A stretch of 64,000 bases of DNA from the NCBI GenBank assembly GCA_944384195.1, contig CALWSK010000002.1, forward strand, positions 248,001 through 312,000. Reading direction: 5' to 3'. The notes under the pieces are model-generated. The model had not been told where the DNA came from and did no database searches. It saw nothing but the letters and a program-made list of their open reading frames with translations. The stretch comes from an uncultured Clostridia bacterium. GTDB lineage: Bacteria > Bacillota > Clostridia > Lachnospirales > CAG-274. Shown here piece after piece: positions 25,948 to 34,602 of the stretch. Both the position numbers and the translations under genes were made by a program. Position 1 is the first letter of the stretch. Each line of letters begins with the position of its first letter.

Positions 25948-27621
25948 ATGGGAACTTTAGGACTAGATTTAGAAAGAGGATTATTTTTAGGGATAGATTT
26001 TGGTACAACAAACTCTGTTGTTAGTATATTTGATTTTAAAGATGGGCAAGTGCAAACTATACCTATTGATGGTAGCAATATATTCCCAACTGCTATACAA
26101 TTTGAATCTGACATAGAAGATGAGAATAAATTATCTAAAATATTTGGAGTGCAAGCTAAAGAAGCGGCTATGATATATCCACAAAGCACAGTATTATCTA
26201 TAAAAAGATATTTAGGAACAGAAGAGGATATAAACATTGTAGTAGATGATAAAGAATTTAGCTTTAAACCGGAGCAAATAGCAGGCGAGATAATGGGATA
26301 TCTTAAGAGAATGGCAGATGAATATGTAAGAGAAAAGCTAAATATGGCAGGCGAGTTTTCTGGATGTGTTATTACAGTTCCGGCTAATTCTACAGATAAA
26401 CAAAAGAAAATGACTAAAGAGGCGGCTATACTTGCAGGCTTTGAAGAAGAAAATATATATTTAAGACTAGAGCCAGCAGCTGCCGCTATAAGCTATGCCG
26501 TAAATGAAAGAAAAGATAAAAAAGTATTAGTTTATGATTTTGGGGGAGGAACATTTGATGCTTGTATATTAGAAATAAAGCTAGATGAAAATCAAGAACC
26601 TAATATTTCTATTTTAAGCACTTATGGTGATAACGATTTAGGGGGAAATGATGTTGATAAAATTCTTATAGATATGATATATGAAGAATTTAAAAAACTT
26701 ACAGATGGAGAAATAGACTTATTTGATGAAAATCTTGATGATGGAGTATCTAAAAGACAGAAAAAAGTAGCTCTTGTGCGTCTTGCTCAAATGGCAAATC
26801 AAGCAAAAGAAAGATTATCTCAAGCAAAATCTACAAAAATAGTATTAGCTCCATTTATCCAAGAACCTAAAATTGTTAATATAAATATGGAAATAACAAG
26901 AGAAGATTTTTTAAATCATAAAAGAGTAAATAAGCTAAATGATAGCGAAGAAATATTTGAAAAATTTGAAGGTAAATCTGTTATAGATATGATAGATAAG
27001 ACTATAGCTTGTGTTGATAAGTCTTTAGAAAATGCTAAGCTAAATTCTGATGATATAGACGAAATATTCCTAGTAGGTGGGAGCTCTTCTATGCCTATAG
27101 TTAGCGAAAAGATAAAAGAAAAATTTGGAAAAGAACCTTTTAAATCGAAAATTAGTCCGGCTCTTAGCATATCTCAAGGTGCGGCTCATTATTGTAATAT
27201 GATAATGATGCCTACTGTAAAAGGGCCTACTGTAAATGAAAAAACTATTCACCCTATAGGACTTGAAATAGCAGGTAGACGCTTTATGGAAATAGTGAAA
27301 GCGGGTATGGATATACCAAAAGAAAATCTTGTAATAGAAGCTAAAGAGCCTCTTATTACTAATTTTGATAATGTTAGCAGTATGGCTATTGTAGTTTATG
27401 AAAATACTTCTCCAAATGAAGAAAAAATCCAGTATGTAACGGATGAAGGTATGAAAAGACTTGCTGGAACTTCTTTAAGAGGGATACCTCAAGGACTTAA
27501 AGGACAAGAGAAAGTAAAAGTTATATTTACTATAACTCAAGATAATATGCTAAAAGTTACTGCTAAGAGTATGAGTGATGCCGGTATAGTAACAGAGCTT
27601 TCTGTAGACGAGTTATATTAA
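25948..27621 (+). CDS. Hsp70-family protein 1, no lid domain
   Basis: 557 residues. The actin-like ATPase is complete: phosphate-1 GIDFGTTNS (15-23), Lys86 in SIKRYLG at the catalytic-lysine position, LEPAAAAISY (174-183), phosphate-2 VYDFGGGTFD (195-204) and adenosine motif IFLVGGSSSMPIV (373-385). A beta substrate-binding-type domain follows (about 425-557). The alpha-helical lid of DnaK (about 100 residues) is missing. An insert-like acidic stretch with DGEIDLFDENLDDG lies at 253-266. DnaK is normally about 610 residues and paired with DnaJ and GrpE; this is a paralogue, not dnaK. It follows GCCAAGGAGGAAATATA and precedes the GrpE-like gene. Confidence 0.88.
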   Translation: MGTLGLDLERGLFLGIDFGTTNSVVSIFDFKDGQVQTIPIDGSNIFPTAIQFESDIEDENKLSKIFGVQAKEAAMIYPQSTVLSIKRYLGTEEDINIVVDDKEFSFKPEQIAGEIMGYLKRMADEYVREKLNMAGEFSGCVITVPANSTDKQKKMTKEAAILAGFEEENIYLRLEPAAAAISYAVNERKDKKVLVYDFGGGTFDACILEIKLDENQEPNISILSTYGDNDLGGNDVDKILIDMIYEEFKKLTDGEIDLFDENLDDGVSKRQKKVALVRLAQMANQAKERLSQAKSTKIVLAPFIQEPKIVNINMEITREDFLNHKRVNKLNDSEEIFEKFEGKSVIDMIDKTIACVDKSLENAKLNSDDIDEIFLVGGSSSMPIVSEKIKEKFGKEPFKSKISPALSISQGAAHYCNMIMMPTVKGPTVNEKTIHPIGLEIAGRRFMEIVKAGMDIPKENLVIEAKEPLITNFDNVSSMAIVVYENTSPNEEKIQYVTDEGMKRLAGTSLRGIPQGLKGQEKVKVIFTITQDNMLKVTAKSMSDAGIVTELSVDELY

Positions 27622-27640
27622 TTTTTGAAGGGGGGAGACT

Positions 27641-29341
27641 ATGTCTAAATCCACCATAGAAATGGAGCTTAAAAAAATATTTATAGAGCAGAGCAATCTA
27701 AAGCAAGACTATATATCTACACTTAAGAAAAATTTATTTTTTAATAATAAGAATATAAAAAGATTTGTTTTATCTAGTTTTATGAAACATATATCTGAAA
27801 GCGAGAGCCTTGCTCTTTTTGATGAAGAAATATTTAATATTTATAAGATGATAATTGATAGATATATTTTATTTTTAGATAATATAAGAAAAAATAAATA
27901 TAAATTTAATGATGAAGTATTAAAAAATTTATCTGGGATAACTTCTGTTTTGGAAAGTCAAATAAGATTTTTTTCTGATAAATGCGGTGCTAATATTAAT
28001 CCTATATATACAGAAAAGAAAAATATAACTGCCATATATATAGATAAGATATATAAAAGTATAGATGAACTTAGCAATCTTGATATTATATATACAGATA
28101 TAGATGGCATAATGATAAGGGAAAATTTTATAAATAAGGTAATAGAGCTTATAACAACTGCTTATAAGCAAAATCTTATTAGCTGTCTAAATGCTCTTAA
28201 TGATAAGGAAAATAGAGAGGAAATAAGCTATTTTAATGATGTATTAGAAGAAGAAAGAGAAATTTTATCATCTATAATAAAATTACAAATAGTAGCTCTT
28301 GAGAAAATATGCAAGAACGAGGAAGAAAAGCTTAAAATAGATAAGTTATTAGAACCTATAGTAGAAGTATATCAACAGACAAGCAAAAGTTTTGATGAAC
28401 TAAATAATAAAATAAAAAATCTAAATATTAGTCTTAATATAGATTTTAAAGCAGATGATATTAAGATAAGAGATATGGTTTTTGATATATTTAAAAATGT
28501 AGAGTTTATAGAAAATAGGGATAAGGATAAAATTTTAGATATAATAAAAAAATATATATTAAAGCTTAAGGATAAAAAGGTAGCTCAAGAAGAAGACAAA
28601 GTTAAAGTATTTAGAGAAGATATAGAAAATGCTTTAAATCTTGCAGACGAGACTAAAAAAAGTTTTGAATGTATAGTAAGTTTTATAAATGATAAAAAGG
28701 AAGATTATAAAGATTTAGAAAACTCTAATATTATAGATGGTATATATGAAAGTCTTGTTATAAAAGTTGATAATATACAGGAAAAATTAAAGGATATAGA
28801 TGATTTAAAAAATAACACTTATGTTAAGCTAGCAGAAAAAATAAATGATTTGAAGAAGGATAAATCTATACCTTTTGACCTTGAGAATATTTATCAGATG
28901 CTAAAAGAAAATTTAGATTTAGAAGAAATAGAAAAAAATCTAGATTTTGATACTGTTATAAAAGAAGTGGAAAAAATATATATACCTTGTCTTAAAAAGC
29001 TAGATGATTTTATAAAAAATACACTTTTATTTGAGATAAGCACATTTCAAGAAATAATATATTATTCTGTAATTAGGCTAAGAGATAAAAGTGAGTTAAA
29101 AAATTTAGTAGGCTTTATAGATAATATTAATTTAGAAATTGAAAAAAATCTTATAGAAAATGGCATAGAAGTTATAAAACCAAAACCACATGATAAATTT
29201 AGTGCTAAGGAACATGAGGTGTTATTAGCAGAAAAAAATGAAGAGTTTTTAAAAGGAGAAATAATAAAAGTTATAAACTATGGTTTTAAATCTAAAGAAG
29301 GCAGTGTTATAAAAAGAGCTACTGTTATAGCGGCTAAATAA
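27641..29341 (+). CDS. 566-residue helical protein with C-terminal GrpE-like domain
   Basis: No close family recognised for the bulk of the protein. Residues 1-500 are charged and helical with long coiled-coil-like stretches (EEEKLKIDKLLEP; KVDNIQEKLKDIDDLK). The last 64 residues follow the GrpE beta-domain pattern: GIEVIKP, then F-x(3)-HE (FSAKEHEVL), then a charged turn, then GEIIKVINYGFK and a final VIKRATVIAAK. In GrpE this domain contacts the Hsp70 ATPase and opens its nucleotide cleft, and a long helix pair precedes it. I infer a dedicated nucleotide-exchange factor, roughly three times the usual GrpE length, for the neighbouring Hsp70s. It starts after AGGGGGGAG, 19 bases downstream of Hsp70-1. 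Confidence 0.6.
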   Translation: MSKSTIEMELKKIFIEQSNLKQDYISTLKKNLFFNNKNIKRFVLSSFMKHISESESLALFDEEIFNIYKMIIDRYILFLDNIRKNKYKFNDEVLKNLSGITSVLESQIRFFSDKCGANINPIYTEKKNITAIYIDKIYKSIDELSNLDIIYTDIDGIMIRENFINKVIELITTAYKQNLISCLNALNDKENREEISYFNDVLEEEREILSSIIKLQIVALEKICKNEEEKLKIDKLLEPIVEVYQQTSKSFDELNNKIKNLNISLNIDFKADDIKIRDMVFDIFKNVEFIENRDKDKILDIIKKYILKLKDKKVAQEEDKVKVFREDIENALNLADETKKSFECIVSFINDKKEDYKDLENSNIIDGIYESLVIKVDNIQEKLKDIDDLKNNTYVKLAEKINDLKKDKSIPFDLENIYQMLKENLDLEEIEKNLDFDTVIKEVEKIYIPCLKKLDDFIKNTLLFEISTFQEIIYYSVIRLRDKSELKNLVGFIDNINLEIEKNLIENGIEVIKPKPHDKFSAKEHEVLLAEKNEEFLKGEIIKVINYGFKSKEGSVIKRATVIAAK

Positions 29342-29350
29342 GAGGTAGTT

Positions 29351-30844
29351 ATGAACGATGCAGATAAATTTATTATAGGGATAGATTTAGGAAATCACTC
29401 TTCGGTCGTTTCTTATATGGATTTTGATAAAAAAAGCCTAGAAGTTATAGATATAAGCGGGGGATATGGCAAAATAAGTATACCTACTGTTTTATCCTAT
29501 AATATGGATACTAAAGACTGGGTTTTTGGCGAATATGCCATATTAAATAGGGGATTTTCTAATGAAATTATAATAGAAAATATAGTAGAAAAACTAGGAA
29601 CAGATATAACCTTTAATATAGAAAATAAGCAAAAATCTATATCTTATATACTTAGCAAGTTTATAGAATATTTATTAGAGAGTATAAAAAATATAAATCC
29701 AAATGCTAAGATAGAAGGGATAGTTTTATCTATATCGTCTTATATCAATGATGAGATAACAAAAGATATACAAAACGCATTTAGTATACTTGGAATAGAA
29801 GAGCTTTTAATTAGTATAGCTAATGATAAAGAATGTATATTAAAAAGTTACTTTTATCAAAATGATATGATAGGAGATAAAGCTCTTATTATAGATTATA
29901 GCAATAGGCAAGTTAGAGCAAATTTATATGATATAAAAAATAGAAATAATCTAAAGTGTATAAAGGCAAGTTTTAAAGAAGATATAGCAGAAGGTAAAAT
30001 TTTTAACAAAACCAAAGATTTGATATTAAAAAAGTTTATAGAAGAGACAGGAAAACTAGAACTTACAGATTATGAAAGGCTAAATTTAGATACTTTTGTA
30101 TATCAACAATTTGATATTATATTTCAAAGGCAAATAATTTCTGATATTAAGCTATATTATAATTTTTACTATCCACCATTTCAAAAGATACTTACAAAAA
30201 ATGAATTATTTAGCATAATGATAAATGTGGAAAAAGAGCTAAATAGTTTTTTTAATAAACTTTTTGAAGACTTAGATTTTAAAGAAAAAGAAATAAAAAA
30301 TGTTATACTTTGTGGTGGCGGAATAGAAATAGACTTTATACATAGGTATATAAAATCTAGGTTTTGTCTAGACAAAAATTTTAAGACAAAGGCTAAGAGA
30401 ATAGTATCTGATGGTGCTGTTCTTATAGGTGCAAGAGAAATAGGTATAATTAAAGAAGATAATCTTCAGATAGAAGATTTAGAAAAGCTAAGCCATGATA
30501 TAGGGGTTTTTATGCTAAAGGAAGAAGAAAAAGTATTTGTTCCTTTAGCTTATAAAAATAGCTTTATATGGCAAAAATTTGATAAAAAAGTATTTCTTAT
30601 AGAAAGTAAAAAAATTGAATTTAGTATAGCTATTAAAAATTCTAGCGAAGATTATAATATAATTAATAATATATGTATAGATTTAGGAGAAGAATTTTTA
30701 GAAAGAGATATAAAGACTATAAGACTTTTACTAGAAATAGATTTTAAATCTAACAAAGAATTTATATTGAGAATTGAAGATTTTGGATTTGGTGAAATTT
30801 TTCCTAAAACAAGTTTTAAAAGAGAAATTTATATAAATTTATAG
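29351..30844 (+). CDS. Hsp70-family protein 2, degenerate ATPase (pseudo-Hsp70)
   Basis: 497 residues with an Hsp70 fold order but broken active-site motifs. Phosphate-1 is GIDLGNHSS (10-18) instead of GIDLGTTNS. The catalytic-lysine segment is NIVEKLG where the paralogue at 30867 has SIKRKMG. Phosphate-2 is IDYSNRQVRANLYDI (181-195) without the GGGT turn, and the EP-x-AAA segment is NDKECILKSYF. The adenosine motif survives as VILCGGGIEI (318-327). Extended similarity to the 30867 protein (DISGGYGKISIP against DISNGFGKIPMP; NPNAKIEGIVLS against NPKAEIAGLVVS) shows a tandem duplication followed by loss of catalysis. The open frame and good ribosome binding site argue for a functional, non-hydrolysing partner, not a dying gene. 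Confidence 0.8.
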   Translation: MNDADKFIIGIDLGNHSSVVSYMDFDKKSLEVIDISGGYGKISIPTVLSYNMDTKDWVFGEYAILNRGFSNEIIIENIVEKLGTDITFNIENKQKSISYILSKFIEYLLESIKNINPNAKIEGIVLSISSYINDEITKDIQNAFSILGIEELLISIANDKECILKSYFYQNDMIGDKALIIDYSNRQVRANLYDIKNRNNLKCIKASFKEDIAEGKIFNKTKDLILKKFIEETGKLELTDYERLNLDTFVYQQFDIIFQRQIISDIKLYYNFYYPPFQKILTKNELFSIMINVEKELNSFFNKLFEDLDFKEKEIKNVILCGGGIEIDFIHRYIKSRFCLDKNFKTKAKRIVSDGAVLIGAREIGIIKEDNLQIEDLEKLSHDIGVFMLKEEEKVFVPLAYKNSFIWQKFDKKVFLIESKKIEFSIAIKNSSEDYNIINNICIDLGEEFLERDIKTIRLLLEIDFKSNKEFILRIEDFGFGEIFPKTSFKREIYINL

Positions 30845-30866
30845 CAAAAGAAAAAGAGGTGGTTAT

Positions 30867-32495
30867 ATGAAATGGACAGAATATAAAAAGCAGATAGAAG
30901 AAAATAAAACTGTATCTGAAGATTATTATATATTAGGGATAGACCTTGGGACTACTAATTCTGTAATAAGCTATTGGAATGGAAAAGAGCCAGAACCTAT
31001 AGATATAAGCAATGGGTTTGGTAAAATACCTATGCCATCTGTAGTACAATATAGAAAAGAAGAGGGCGAGCAGGAAGAATGGGTAATAGGAGAAGAAGCT
31101 TTTCGTTCTATGAAGATATATCCAGAAACTACTATACGTTCTATAAAAAGAAAAATGGGTACAAATGAAACTATAGAAATAGATGGAAAAGAGTATTTAC
31201 CAGAAGAGATATCAGCTAAGATATTAGTAGAGCTTGTAGAACATTGCAAAAGCCTAAATCCTAAGGCAGAAATAGCAGGGCTTGTTGTATCTGTTCCTTA
31301 TGATTTTGATGATGCTGCTAAAAAGGCTACTATGAAAGCTTGTGAGATAGCAGGTTTATCTGAAAAGCTAATTTGTCTTATAGAAGAACCAAAGGCGGCG
31401 GCTCTTGCATATAACTTTAGACATCAATTAAATCAAGACGAGAAAATTATGGTTTTTGATTTTGGTGGAGGAACTTTAGATATAACTTTATTTAATGTTG
31501 TAGAAAAAAATGAAAATCACATAAAATTGCAAGTTATAAGCGAAGGTGGAAAAGCTTATCACGGCGGAGATAATGTAGATGAACAAATTTTAAATAAATG
31601 TTTTGAATTTATAGAGCAAAAATCTAGCCAAAAAAGAGACGAGCTAAGTCCAGAAAATATGGTAGAGCTTATATCACGTGCTAGAGAAACTAAAGAAAGG
31701 CTATCTGGTGTAAAATCTTTTAGAATACCTTTTACATTTTGTATACCCCCTTTTGTAGAGCAAATGTCCAGAGAAGATTTAGAAGAGATTATACACCCTT
31801 TTATAGAGGAAACTAGAAAGCTTGTGTTAAAGGCTCTTAGAGAAGTTTATACCGGTGCTTTAACTCCAGATGATATAGATAGAGTGTTACTTGAAGGTGG
31901 TTCTTCTCAGATGCCTTGGGTTAAGGATATGCTAATAGGTATATTTAACAATGAAAGCAAGATATATTCTTCTGAAAAACCAGCTCTTGATATATCCCTT
32001 GGTGCTACTTATTATGCAGCAATGAAAATGGGGCTTTTATCTTCTCCAGATATAGAAAGTGAAAAAATGTCTATAGAATTTGAAGTTACAGTTCCTCACG
32101 ATATAGGCTTTGAGCTTGATAATAATGGGACTAAATCTTTTTATACTATGATAAGAAGAGGAACTCCTTATGCTCTTGCTAAAAAAGAGCAAGTGTTTAC
32201 ACTATCGGGCAGTACAAAAGAGGATATGACTAGCTTAAATCTAAAAATTATGGAAAGAATAAACAAAGAAGATACTATAGAAAAATGTAAACTTATAGGG
32301 GAAGTTTTTATAAAAGATTTGCCAGAGCGTCCTAGCGGAAAAACAAGACTTAGCATCACTTTGCAGGTAGAAGAAGAGGGAGGACTTGTAAAGGGGAGCG
32401 TAAAAGATATGGGGTATGGCACAGAGTATGAACCATCAGGATATAGCGAGAAATTTGACCCTAGTAGGTTTAACAAAACAGTTTTGGAGGGCTAA
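30867..32495 (+). CDS. Hsp70-family protein 3
   Basis: 542 residues. All ATPase motifs are intact: GIDLGTTNS (24-32), SIKRKMG (92-98), IEEPKAAALAY (172-182), VFDFGGGTLD (196-205) and VLLEGGSSQMPWV. A 20-residue charged extension precedes the first strand. The beta domain (about 405-530) includes LERPSGKTR-type turns (LPERPSGKTRLSITLQV) but no helical lid. It is the catalytic sister of Hsp70-2, 22 bases upstream, so the two may work as a pair. The start ATG follows AAAAGAGGTGGTTAT. Three bases separate its stop from the next Hsp70 gene. Confidence 0.88.
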   Translation: MKWTEYKKQIEENKTVSEDYYILGIDLGTTNSVISYWNGKEPEPIDISNGFGKIPMPSVVQYRKEEGEQEEWVIGEEAFRSMKIYPETTIRSIKRKMGTNETIEIDGKEYLPEEISAKILVELVEHCKSLNPKAEIAGLVVSVPYDFDDAAKKATMKACEIAGLSEKLICLIEEPKAAALAYNFRHQLNQDEKIMVFDFGGGTLDITLFNVVEKNENHIKLQVISEGGKAYHGGDNVDEQILNKCFEFIEQKSSQKRDELSPENMVELISRARETKERLSGVKSFRIPFTFCIPPFVEQMSREDLEEIIHPFIEETRKLVLKALREVYTGALTPDDIDRVLLEGGSSQMPWVKDMLIGIFNNESKIYSSEKPALDISLGATYYAAMKMGLLSSPDIESEKMSIEFEVTVPHDIGFELDNNGTKSFYTMIRRGTPYALAKKEQVFTLSGSTKEDMTSLNLKIMERINKEDTIEKCKLIGEVFIKDLPERPSGKTRLSITLQVEEEGGLVKGSVKDMGYGTEYEPSGYSEKFDPSRFNKTVLEG

Positions 32496-32498
32496 TAT

Positions 32499-34589
32499 AT
32501 GGCATATTTAGGAATAGATTTGGGGACAACGAATTCCGTTGCTACAATATATAGAGATAAGAATGATACAGTAGAAATAGTTAAAATAGATGGGATAGAC
32601 GAAGTATTGCCATCAGTTGTAAATTATCCTCTTATGGAAGGAGAAGAAATAATAGTAGGGGCAGAGGCTAAGCTAGGCTCTATAATCTATCCAGAAAGTA
32701 CTATTATATCTGTAAAAAGAAAAATAGGAACAGATGAAAAAATAAATATAAATGGTGAAGAGAAAACTCCAGAAGAGGTTAGCTCTGAAATACTTAAAAA
32801 ACTTAAGGCTTGCGCAGAAAAGCAAGCAGGTATGACTTTTGATGAAGTTGTTATTACTCACCCAGCGTATTTTAATGATAGGCAGATATATGCTACTAAG
32901 CAGGCGGGTATATTAGCAGGCTTTAAAGATGTATATCTTTTATCAGAGCCACTAGCTGCTGCTATAGAATATGGATATAAGCAAGGATATGCACAAACTC
33001 TTCTTGTATATGATTTAGGAGGAGGAACATTTGATGCTTGCGTGCTAAAGGTTAGCATAGATGAAAATGGAGAAGAAATCTTTCAAGAACTATCAGACGT
33101 TGGAGATATGAACCTTGGCGGAGATGATTTTGATGAAGAGCTTATAAGATTTATGAAAGAAAAGTTTAAAGAGGCATCTTCTATAGATATAGATATATTA
33201 AATGATTTAGATAGAAAAACTGTTATGCAAAAGCTAAAGCAAGAGGCAGAGCAAACTAAGAAAAAACTTTCTGGTACTTCTAAAGTATCTATAAAAATAA
33301 ATCCTCTTTTAATTCAAGATGGAGTACCTAAAAATCTTTCTATAGATATAACTAGAGAAGAGTTTGAAGCTATTATTAGAAAATATGTAGAAAGAAGCCG
33401 TGAAATCTTAGAAGAAGCTTTAAAAAGAGCTGGTAAAGAGCCAGATGAAATATCTAAAGTTATATTAGTAGGTGGTTCTACTCTTATACCTATGGTAAAA
33501 AGAATGGTAGCAGGATTTATAAAAGAGCCTTATAGAGCTACAGACCCAGCTAAGAGCGTGGCTATGGGAGCTGCTATATATAATTATCTTATACACCTTC
33601 CTAACAGAAGTGTAAAGGTAGGACAAATAACAAGGCAGATATTAGGGACAGAAGCTATAGTAAATCTTGATACTATGGAAAGAAAGCTTATTCCTATTAT
33701 ACCTATGGGAAGTCCTATACCTAGTAAGTTTTCTGATTCTAAATTTTCTAACGCAAACGGAGCTTCTACTGTTGCCGTAGATGTGTATCAATGGGAACAA
33801 GGGAACGAGAATGAAAGAAAATATATAGGTACTGCTATATTAGATGGGCTTAAAGGTTCTTCTCAAATAGAAATAACTTATGCTATAAATGAAGATAACC
33901 TATTTGAAGTATATCTTAAAGATATAAATACAGGTAATATAAAAAGAAAAGAATTTGATAGAAGTAAGCATATAGCAGAGCCAGAAAAACAAAATATAAA
34001 ACCTACAGGTAATGAAAATGTGAATGTTACATTTCTTATAGATACAACTGGAAGTATGGACAGTTATATAAACGGTGTAAAGGATAGGGCTATAGAGTTT
34101 TCTAATATACTTAGTGAGCGTGGGGCTAAATTTAAGCTTGGACTTATTGGTTTTGGAGATTTAAACGAAAAAGAAAAACCGAGCGTATATAATTTTACTG
34201 ATGATGTAGAAAAATTTAAAAAGCAAGTTAAAAATATCCCAAGAACATATGGAGGAGATATTCCAGAATCTTCTCTTGATGTATTAGAAACAGGGGTACA
34301 ACTTCTTGAAAATTCTGATTTAGACGAGGGGAGCAAAAATATATTTATACTTATAACAGATGCACCGCCACACGTACCTACAAAAAGTGGTAAGAGCGTA
34401 GACGATATATGTAATATGCTAAAGCTTGCTAAAGTTACTACTTATGTTGTAGCTAGAAGAGATAAAGAAAGTCTAAAATCTTTTGACCCTCTTACTGTTC
34501 CAAACGGAAAATATTATGATTTAAATGATAAGTTTTTTGATATATTAGACAATATAGCAAGAAGTATAACAGAGCTTATAAGACTATAA
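32499..34589 (+). CDS. Hsp70-von Willebrand A fusion protein (Hsp70 protein 4)
   Basis: 696 residues. Residues 1-385 form a full Hsp70 ATPase (GIDLGTTNS 5-13; SVKRKIG; LVYDLGGGTFD 169-179; VILVGGSTLIPMV 321-333). A beta substrate-binding-type domain spans about 390-490. A von Willebrand A domain (about 508-696) takes the place of the lid: the MIDAS motif reads LIDTTGSM (Asp515, Thr517, Ser519), a second metal-site Asp is in LITDAPPH, and the domain runs to the C-terminus. vWA domains bind protein ligands through a metal ion, so this could be the adaptor that recognises clients or anchors the complex. The gene follows Hsp70-3 by three bases. Confidence 0.9.
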   Translation: MAYLGIDLGTTNSVATIYRDKNDTVEIVKIDGIDEVLPSVVNYPLMEGEEIIVGAEAKLGSIIYPESTIISVKRKIGTDEKININGEEKTPEEVSSEILKKLKACAEKQAGMTFDEVVITHPAYFNDRQIYATKQAGILAGFKDVYLLSEPLAAAIEYGYKQGYAQTLLVYDLGGGTFDACVLKVSIDENGEEIFQELSDVGDMNLGGDDFDEELIRFMKEKFKEASSIDIDILNDLDRKTVMQKLKQEAEQTKKKLSGTSKVSIKINPLLIQDGVPKNLSIDITREEFEAIIRKYVERSREILEEALKRAGKEPDEISKVILVGGSTLIPMVKRMVAGFIKEPYRATDPAKSVAMGAAIYNYLIHLPNRSVKVGQITRQILGTEAIVNLDTMERKLIPIIPMGSPIPSKFSDSKFSNANGASTVAVDVYQWEQGNENERKYIGTAILDGLKGSSQIEITYAINEDNLFEVYLKDINTGNIKRKEFDRSKHIAEPEKQNIKPTGNENVNVTFLIDTTGSMDSYINGVKDRAIEFSNILSERGAKFKLGLIGFGDLNEKEKPSVYNFTDDVEKFKKQVKNIPRTYGGDIPESSLDVLETGVQLLENSDLDEGSKNIFILITDAPPHVPTKSGKSVDDICNMLKLAKVTTYVVARRDKESLKSFDPLTVPNGKYYDLNDKFFDILDNIARSITELIRL

Positions 34590-34602
34590 AGAAGGTGTTA
34601 TT

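Noticed and set aside
25948..27621. Calling the first Hsp70 the housekeeping dnaK
   Set aside because: It lacks the helical lid, has no adjoining dnaJ or canonical grpE, and sits among three paralogues.
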